NCBI RefSeq assembly: GCF_030269605.1
Contig: NZ_BSTQ01000001.1
Location: 682,001-746,000 of the forward strand
DNA: 64,000 bases
Direction of reading: 5' to 3'
DNA from: Lentzea sp. NBRC 105346
Lineage (GTDB): Bacteria > Actinomycetota > Actinomycetes > Mycobacteriales > Pseudonocardiaceae
In this document: positions 50,871-57,800 of the stretch, one piece after another
Layout: the number at the start of each line of letters is the position of its first letter
How positions within the stretch are numbered: the first letter of the stretch is position 1
Position numbers and translations under genes: made by a program
The notes under the pieces: generated by a model
What the model was told of the DNA's origin: nothing
Seen by the model: the letters and a program-made list of their open reading frames with translations, nothing else
The model's database searches: none

Positions 50871-51062
50871 ATGACCACGATGACTCTGTCCAGGCCGCGC
50901 ACCAACCGGATGATCGCGGGCGTGTGCGCGGGACTCGCCGACCGCTACGGCTGGAAGCCCAGCACCGTGCGGATCGTCTTCCTGCTGTCGTGCCTGCTGC
51001 CCGGACCGCAGTTCCTGATCTATATCGCCCTGTGGCTGATCATGCCGGACCGCGGCTACTGA
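50871..51062 (+). CDS. PspC-domain small membrane protein
   Basis: A 63-residue PspC-type protein: TLSRPRTNRMIAGVCAGLADRYGWKPSTVRIVFLLSCLLPGPQFLIYIALWLIMPD. One hydrophobic helix with the conserved GVCAGLA start. PspC domains relate to envelope stress; stand-alone short versions are common in actinobacteria. Its end overlaps the convergent DUF397 gene by 23 bp. Confidence 0.88.
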   Translation: MTTMTLSRPRTNRMIAGVCAGLADRYGWKPSTVRIVFLLSCLLPGPQFLIYIALWLIMPDRGY

Positions 51063-51207
51063 CCCGCCTGAGGAACGCCGTCCACGCAGTCGCGCCCACC
51101 GGCAGGTGAACGGTGGGAGCCTTGCTGTCCCGGATGCCGACGCCCGGCCTGACCTCAACGCAGTTGTCGCCGGTCGGGCTGTAACTGCTCTTGCGCCATT
51201 CGGCCAT
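51040..51207 (-). CDS. DUF397 protein
   Basis: A 55-residue protein starting MAEWRKSSYSPTGDNCVEVRPGVGIRDSK, the DUF397 signature (W-R-K-SS-x-S...NCVEV...RDSK). GGGAGG eight bases upstream supports the ATG at 51207. It begins 14 bp after the XRE regulator gene; DUF397/XRE-DUF5753 pairs are characteristic of streptomycetes and relatives (BldB/WhiJ-like partners) and may act like small antagonist pairs in development. Confidence 0.88.
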   Translation of the reverse strand: MAEWRKSSYSPTGDNCVEVRPGVGIRDSKAPTVHLPVGATAWTAFLRRVSSRGPA

Positions 51208-51221
51208 CCGGGCCGCCTCCC

Positions 51222-52034
51222 TCAGGACACGATGCTGGTGATCAGCTCCCTCGATTCTTCCGCACTCAACGCCACGCGCCCTAGTTCCGCAAGGAACTTC
51301 TCGTAGAGCGCGACCGATGCCTTGTCGTCGAGGAACAGCCCGGAGTTCACGCTCTCCAGGTAGACGACCGGCCCGAACTTCTCGAACTTCATCACCCGGA
51401 AGTCGCCCACGGCATGCGCGCCGGCGGGCACCACTCGGAGGGTGATGAACGGCCGAACCCGCATCCGCAACAGGTCGTGCAGCTGGTCGCTCATGATCTC
51501 CGGGCTGCCCACATCCGACCGCAGGACAGGCTCGTACATGAAGAAGTTGAACCGGCAGGTGCCGTCGAAGATCTCCCGCCGACGCATCCTCGCGGCGACG
51601 AGCGCTTCGACGTCTTTCGGCGCGACGTAGGGCGAGGCGATCGCCGCGGCGCGGGCGTACGACTCGATCTGGAGCAGTCCGGGGACCACCAAGGTGCTCC
51701 AGACCGTGATGGCGGTCGCCTGCTTCTCGTGCGCTATCAGGGTGCGCACCTGTTCCGGCACAGCCGAGAACTGGAGCAGGCCGCGCTCGCGCGTCTCGTT
51801 GAACAGCGCCAGGAGGTGGTCGCGTTCCTCAACGGTGGCGCCGCACACGCCGAGCAGGAACATCAGCTCGGCTTCACTCGAGCCGCCCTTGCCGTTGACC
51901 AGATCCGACAACTTGGGGTGGTCCCAGCCGAGCCGCGTGGCGAGCTGACGCATCGAGTGGCCGGTGCGTTCCATCACCGGGCGCAGTGCTTCGCCGAACT
52001 CCCGTCCGACCAATGTGGAGATTCGCCTTGGCAT
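51222..52034 (-). CDS. XRE-family regulator with DUF5753 domain
   Basis: A 270-residue protein. The N-terminal HTH (GEALRPVMERTGHSMRQLATRLGWDHPKLSDLVNGKGG) is followed by a DUF5753 domain (WSTLVVPGLLQIESYARAA, RMRRREIFDG, FNFFMYEPVLRSDVG, LRVVPAGAHAVGDFRVMKFEKFGPVVYLES). WhiJ-like family. It pairs with the DUF397 gene downstream. The targets are unknown. Confidence 0.92.
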   Translation of the reverse strand: MPRRISTLVGREFGEALRPVMERTGHSMRQLATRLGWDHPKLSDLVNGKGGSSEAELMFLLGVCGATVEERDHLLALFNETRERGLLQFSAVPEQVRTLIAHEKQATAITVWSTLVVPGLLQIESYARAAAIASPYVAPKDVEALVAARMRRREIFDGTCRFNFFMYEPVLRSDVGSPEIMSDQLHDLLRMRVRPFITLRVVPAGAHAVGDFRVMKFEKFGPVVYLESVNSGLFLDDKASVALYEKFLAELGRVALSAEESRELITSIVS

Positions 52035-52116
52035 GCAAGGAAGCTAGGGGGACTTCTCCCCCCAGCTCCATCGTTTCGCCCCGAATTGACTCGAAAGTTG
52101 GTCCGGTAGCAGGGTT

Positions 52117-53253
52117 CTACCAGCGCGAATCGATCTTCCGCACGGCTTCCGCCGCGATCTCGGCGGCCGCCTTGCGCGGGTTCGACGCGTCGCGCTCCAG
52201 CACCTTGGTGACGAGCTTGCGCATGTTCGCCGAGATCTTTTCGAACGCCGACTCGGCGGTGGGCTCGATGTCGCCGAACAGTGTCCACCACCACCAGGAG
52301 TTGGTGGCGGAGTTGGCGACCACGTCCGGAATGATCAACGCGTCGAGCACGGCCTCGGCCTCGGCGGTCACCGGCATGTTGGCCGCCTCGACGATCAGCT
52401 TGGCGCGCACGGAGGTCGCGTTGTCGGCGTTGATCGCGTAGGACGTGGCGGCGGGCACAAGAACATCGGCCTCGACGTCGAGCCACTTCTCGCGGTCGAG
52501 CTGGAGGTCCGACGGGCGCAGCTCGGTCCGATCAATAGCGCCGTGCGAGTCGCGGGTGAGCAGCAGCCGTTCGACGTCAAGGCCTTCGGGGTTCGTCACG
52601 ACGCCGTAGTAGTCGGCGAGCCCGACCACGCGGACGCCCGCGCGGGCCAGGTACCGGGCGGTGGCGCCGCCCATAGACCCGAAGCCCTGCACGAAGGCGG
52701 TAGGCGACGACAGGCCCAGGCGTTCGATCCCGGTCAGCGCGGCCTCGGCGACGCCGTAGCCGCCGACGAGCTCGTCGAGGGACACGCCGTCGACGTCGAC
52801 CGCGAACGCGTCCGCGAGGCGTTGGCGCGCCAGGGTTTCGTCGTCGAGCAACGGGTAGACGGCCTGGATGGACGACTGGAGTCCGATCTTGTCGATCGCC
52901 TCGTCGATGGTCGACTGGCGCAGGCCGAGGTCCTCCCCCATGGTCCAGAACCGCTCGATGTACGGGCTCATCGCGTACAGGTAGCGCGTCAGAACGTCGA
53001 CCGAGCGCGGGTCGTACGGATCGAAGTCGATACCGCCCTTGGCGCCGCCCAGCGGCACGTAGCGGGCCTGCGGGTCGTAGTTCAGCGCTTCCTTCGCCGT
53101 CATGCCCTCGGCAAGGCCGCGGACCTCGTCGAGCGTGCAGCCGGCGCGCATGCGCAGGCCACCGCTGCTGACGCCCCGCACCAACCGGTCGATCACGAGG
53201 TAGCCCTTCGCGCCCGTGTCCGGATCGGTCCAGGTGACCTGCAGATAACTCAT
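52117..53253 (-). CDS. Glu/Leu/Phe/Val-type amino-acid dehydrogenase
   Basis: A 378-residue NAD(P)-dependent dehydrogenase. LAEGMTAKEALNYDPQARYVPLGGAKGG carries the substrate lysines, and FVQGFGSMGGATARYLARAG the dinucleotide-binding GxGxxG. Most members deaminate glutamate or branched-chain amino acids. The C-terminal part has an unusual NSWWWWTLFGDIEP insertion compared with the usual N-x-Q-G motif, which may change specificity. The ATG at 53253 has AAGGG eight bases before it; 53262 is the alternative. It is divergent from an amino-acid permease, suggesting a shared catabolic role. Confidence 0.87.
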   Translation of the reverse strand: MSYLQVTWTDPDTGAKGYLVIDRLVRGVSSGGLRMRAGCTLDEVRGLAEGMTAKEALNYDPQARYVPLGGAKGGIDFDPYDPRSVDVLTRYLYAMSPYIERFWTMGEDLGLRQSTIDEAIDKIGLQSSIQAVYPLLDDETLARQRLADAFAVDVDGVSLDELVGGYGVAEAALTGIERLGLSSPTAFVQGFGSMGGATARYLARAGVRVVGLADYYGVVTNPEGLDVERLLLTRDSHGAIDRTELRPSDLQLDREKWLDVEADVLVPAATSYAINADNATSVRAKLIVEAANMPVTAEAEAVLDALIIPDVVANSATNSWWWWTLFGDIEPTAESAFEKISANMRKLVTKVLERDASNPRKAAAEIAAEAVRKIDSRW

Positions 53254-53304
53254 CGCGCACATCCCTTGACATCAACGGGTGACCACGGTCACATGGTGGC
53301 TCAA

Positions 53305-53324
53305 AACTGACTGACGACTCAGTT
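53305..53324. promoter_or_regulatory. AACTGA-N8-TCAGTT inverted repeat between dehydrogenase and permease
   Basis: AACTGACTGACGACTCAGTT lies between the divergent genes, 20 bp before the permease start. A likely operator for coordinate control of both. Confidence 0.5.
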
Positions 53325-53344
53325 AACCATCTTTTGGAGGCCCT

Positions 53345-54808
53345 GTGAGCGAGGTACAGCCTCTCAGCGGCAACTGGCTGAACGAGCGCGCCCACCTGCG
53401 GAAGTCACTCCGTCGGGTGGACGTCACGTTCTACCTGCTCTGCACGCTGGTCGGGCTCGACACGATCGGCAGCGTCGCCGCGAACGGGCCCCAGGGCCTG
53501 GTGTGGATGGTCATCCTCGCGGTGGTGTTCTTCCTGCCCTACGGCCTGCTCACCGCCGAGCTCGGCACGGCGTTCCCGGTCGAGGGCGGGCCGTACGTGT
53601 GGACGAAGCTCGCGTTCGGGCGGATGGCCGCTGGCATCAACCAGGTCCTGTACTGGATCTCCAACCCGCTGTGGATGGGCGGCACCCTGGCCGTCGTCGC
53701 GCTGGCGACGTTCGAGACGTTCTTCTTCCAGCTCGGAGTCACCGGGAAGATCGTCGCCGGGCTGGCGTTCATCTGGGCCGGCGTTCTGGCGGTCGCGGCG
53801 TCGCTCAGGATCGGCAAGTGGGTGCCGATCTTCGGGGCGTTCGCGCGGATCGTGCTGCTCGGGTTCTTCACGATCTCGGTCATCGTCTACGGCATCAAGA
53901 ACGGCGTTCAGCCGCTCGCGTTCGGCGACTTCGTGCCGACCTACGCGGCGTTCACCGCGCTGGTGCCGGTGCTGATCTTCAACTACGTGGGCTTCGAGCT
54001 GCCGTCGACGGCGACCGAGGAGATGACCGACCCGCAGAAGACCGTGCCGTTCGCCATCCTGCGGGCGGGCGCGGCGGCGTTCTTCCTCTACGGCGGGCCG
54101 ATTCTCGGAATCCTGCTGGTCGTTCCGGCCGACGAGATCAAGGGCCTCGGCGGGTTCATCGACGCGTCGAAGACCGTGCTGTCGGTCTACGGCCCCGCCG
54201 CTCCCGCGCTCGGCGCGATCTGCGCGGCCGGGTTCATCATCGGTGTGCTGACCAGCGGTGTCTCGTGGGCGATCGGCGCGCACCGCGCGCAGGCCGTCGC
54301 GTGTGCGGACGGCGCCGGACCCGCGTGGCTCGGGCACCTGTCGGCCCGCCAGGGCACTCCGATCCGGGTGAACGTGCTGTCCGGCGTGCTCGCGTCGATC
54401 GTGCTGGTCGTGGCACTGAACCTGACCGAGGGCAACACCGAGAAGTACTTCGCCGCGGGCCTGGCGCTCGTCATCTGTACGACATTCATCAGCTATCTGC
54501 TGACTTTCCCGTCCATGGTGCGTCTCCGTTCGACAATGCCGAACGTCGCCCGACCATTCCGCGCGCCGCTGGCGTGGGTGTGCACGATCCTGACGACCGG
54601 GCTCGTCGCGTACACCGTGGTCGTGCTGATCTGGCCGCCGTCGCTGCCGTCGTCGTTCGAGGGCGAGCGGCTGCAGTACACGCTGAGCCAGGTCGTGCCG
54701 CTGGCCATCGTGATCGTGATCGGTCTCGTGTTCTACGCGCTGGGCCGTCCGACGCGAGCGCATGACGTCGCGCCGGATGACGAGGTTCAGCAACGCGTCA
54801 CGGTGTGA
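53345..54808 (+). CDS. APC-superfamily amino-acid permease
   Basis: A 487-residue transporter with about 12 membrane helices. LLCTLVGLDTIGSVAANGPQGLVW and the region PYGLLTAELGTAFPVEGGPYVWTKLAFGR are the APC helix 1-3 signatures. The start is GTG 53345 with GGAGG four bases upstream. It is divergent from the amino-acid dehydrogenase, so it probably imports that enzyme's substrate (an amino acid). One copy of the dispersed 17-bp palindrome lies near the 3' end. Confidence 0.9.
   Translation: MSEVQPLSGNWLNERAHLRKSLRRVDVTFYLLCTLVGLDTIGSVAANGPQGLVWMVILAVVFFLPYGLLTAELGTAFPVEGGPYVWTKLAFGRMAAGINQVLYWISNPLWMGGTLAVVALATFETFFFQLGVTGKIVAGLAFIWAGVLAVAASLRIGKWVPIFGAFARIVLLGFFTISVIVYGIKNGVQPLAFGDFVPTYAAFTALVPVLIFNYVGFELPSTATEEMTDPQKTVPFAILRAGAAAFFLYGGPILGILLVVPADEIKGLGGFIDASKTVLSVYGPAAPALGAICAAGFIIGVLTSGVSWAIGAHRAQAVACADGAGPAWLGHLSARQGTPIRVNVLSGVLASIVLVVALNLTEGNTEKYFAAGLALVICTTFISYLLTFPSMVRLRSTMPNVARPFRAPLAWVCTILTTGLVAYTVVVLIWPPSLPSSFEGERLQYTLSQVVPLAIVIVIGLVFYALGRPTRAHDVAPDDEVQQRVTV
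54528..54544. repeat. Dispersed 17-bp palindrome, copy 8
   Basis: GTTCGACAATGCCGAAC inside the APC permease gene, identical to copies at 11816 and 40225. Confidence 0.7.
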
Positions 54809-54814
54809 GCGCGA

Positions 54815-54844
54815 CGGCGGCCGCGGGCGAACCCACGGCCGCCG
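54815..54844. terminator. Bidirectional hairpin between permease and NACHT gene
   Basis: CGGCGGCCG (54815-54823) pairs with CGGCCGCCG (54836-54844), with GGG/CCC extending the stem past one mismatch to a CGAA tetraloop. It lies exactly in the 37-bp gap between convergent genes. Confidence 0.75.
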
Positions 54845-54845
54845 C

Positions 54846-57800
54846 TCAGCGCGTCCCAGGCAAGCCGGAGCTGAACTCCCGGAACCACTCCCGCGCCTCC
54901 TCCCGGCACACCTCGCTCCACCGCGCGAGACAACCGGCCGCGTGCCGCCGCACATGCCGCGCCACGGTCTCGTCGCGAGCGATCGCCCTCGCCACCACTG
55001 CGGCGGGCTCCTTCTGGTCGCGTCGCAGCTCGACCATCGCCTCCGCACACCGCAACCGCGCCACCGCACTCAACGTCTCGTCCCGCGCCATCGCGTTCAA
55101 CTCCCGCACAGCCTCGGCGGACTCGACCCCACCGATCGTCCGGAGAACCTGCCTGCGGTGCAACGGATTCGGGGTGTCGAGCAGACCGCGCGACAGTTCG
55201 AGCATCTCGCGCCGGCTGCCCGGCACGAGCCGAATCAGACCGTCCGCCGCCTCATCGCGCGTCGTGAGCGGAAGGCTCGGGTCTTCGGCCATGGCACGCA
55301 ACAGTTCTGCGGCGTCAGCAGAACCGGCCGCGCCCAGCTCCGTCAGGTCCCACGCCGCGCGCCACCGCAATGCGGGCCGCACCGCGGGGTCGGCCGCGAT
55401 CGCCCGCAGCACGGCGGCGCATTTCCGGCGGTCCTCGACGGTGCGCTCGGTCAGGTTGTTCGCCGCGCGCCGACGCACCTCGGGTGGCATCCGCTCGTCG
55501 TCGCGCACCGCGCGCATCCGATCGAGCCCATCGACATTGCGCAGGGCATACAACGCGTCCACCCGGTCCCGGCCGGACGTGCGGGCGTCTACCGCGACCG
55601 TCCGCAGGAACTCCACCACCAAGGCGGGCGGATCCGGGTCGATCTTCGCGATGAACTCGGCGGCACCCTGCCGCTCCCGCATCGCTTTAGTGTCGTCCTC
55701 GACCACGTCCAGCGCCATGCGGTGTGCCCGCGTCCACCCGGCCGGGCCCAGCTTCGGGAGTTCCTTCAACTCCTCGAGGTTGACGAGCGACTCGATCGCC
55801 TCCGGGATGAACTTCACGGACTGCTTGGCGAGCTCGACCACCGCGGTCACCCGCTCGCCGTGCTTCGTCTCGGGTGCCGCGATGGCGTCGCGGAGAGCGG
55901 CTTCGATCTCACTGTCGAGCGGAATCCCGTTCATCGAAGGGGGTTCGGGAACCCGCTGTGCGATGCCCACCGAGTGATCCATCAGCAGCGCGCGCTCGAA
56001 CTCGGCGCGCATCACCGGGGAGAGGCGCTGGCTCAGTCGCTGCACATCGGACGGCCAGGTTGCCGGGTGGTGAATCAGCGCGATGATCAGATCGGTGAGC
56101 CTTCGTGTTCGACGAAGACTGACGCCGCTCTGTCCCCCGATGCTCGTTTCACGATCGGTCGCCCGAGCGAAAGGGTCCTGGCTGATCCGGTCGAGCAGCG
56201 CGACCGCGGAGCCGAGCCGCGAACGGTCGAGACCGGCCACCGCGCGTGCGGCGTAGATCCGATGGCTGACCATCAACCGCTCGTCATCCATGACCGCGGA
56301 CATGTATTCGACCGCAACGTCCCATGCGGCGTCGTCGACGTCGGCCCACTGCTCGTGCATGCCGAAGCGGTGCCAGAACGACAGGTGCTCGTCGCCGGCC
56401 TGCGAACGGAGTTCGGTGACCGCCTCGGCGCACTCTCCGAGCACGACCACCGCCGCCGCCTGGCGCATGGTGCGATGGGTGTCGCGGTCCGACAGCAGGG
56501 CGCGCACCCGCGGCAGCACGTCACCGCCTAGAACGCCGAGCTCGCGCACCGCTCGCGCCCAGGACCGAGTCCAGATCTCCTCGCGCCCGGCCAGGACGAC
56601 CTCTACGGCGGTGGGCAGGAACCGTCGATCGATCTGGGCCAGTGTGACGGCCGCATCCCACCGAACGTCGGCGTCAGCCGACTTGTCCTCGACGATCGTG
56701 TGCAGCGCGGTGAGGACATCGGGATCTTTGCCGAAACCGAGCCGGTCCAAGGACTTCACCGCTCGCAACATGCGTCCGGACGGCGTGTGCGGGTCGAGCA
56801 GCACCTCCCGCAGGGCTGCGGCCACTTCTCGCCGTGCACCAGGTCCTTCGATCGCGGACGTCACGATAAAAGGGAAGATGAAGTCGACGTGCGTGGCGTG
56901 GCGCAGTAGGTCGGCGACGCCGGCGGTGGCCGCACGGCCGAACCGCGCACCCGCGCCCGACAGGGCCTTGGCCGCGGACCCACGGGAACTCACCGTGCGC
57001 GCAGGGTCGTTCAAGATCTTCAACAGCAGTTCCGCCGACTCCCGCCGCCGGGTGCCGTCAAGCAGCTGGTGCTCGTCGACATCGCTGGACCGCGCCAGCG
57101 ACAGCAGCGCCGATGCCGCGCGATCCCGGTACACCGTGCTCAGGTTCTGCAGGGTTCGCCAAGCCCGTACGGCGACATCAGGGGTTGGTTCCCTGGTGGC
57201 GATCTCCAGCAGATGGTGCGCGACCTCTGGATGCACTTCCGGACCGGCTTGAACCAACTGACTGGCCGCGTCAATGCGCGCTTCCACCTCTGCCCTCGGG
57301 TCGCGGAGAAGGGTCCGCAGCCGCTCCAAGGCAGGGGTGCGATACGGCTCACCGAGCCGGACGAGCCGACCCAGTGCGAAGTTGCCCTCGTAGACGCCGG
57401 CGACTGGATCGTCCGCCACCTGCCACAGCACATCAGCGGCTTCGGCGTGGAAGCGCGGGCCCAGGTCGGCGAGCGACATGGCCGCGAAGTAGAGGTTGTT
57501 CGCGGTCGCCCGGCGATCGGCGATGATCGACCGCAGGTGCGCTGCCACCGCCGCCGTCACCTGAGGACCGAGGGCAGCGAGATGATCCGCGCAGTTCACG
57601 CGTTCGAAGTACTGCAGGTCCGGTTCGGCCAGCACCGCGGAGATGATCTCCGCGGCGAGTTCCCGGTACTGCGGCGCGAGAACGCCGATGGTTCGGGCGG
57701 CCCACGCGCGATCGGAGTGGTCGAACCTTCGATCCTCGACCATCGCGCGCAGCGCTACCACGGCTTCTTCGAGGTGTGCCGGGCCGAGTGACGCCAAGCC

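Noticed and set aside
2945..54544. The 17-bp palindromes as LexA (SOS) boxes
   Set aside because: The actinobacterial SOS box is CGAAC-N4-GTTCG. Here the half sites are inverted (GTTCG-N7-CGAAC), and the sites are inside genes, not in promoters.
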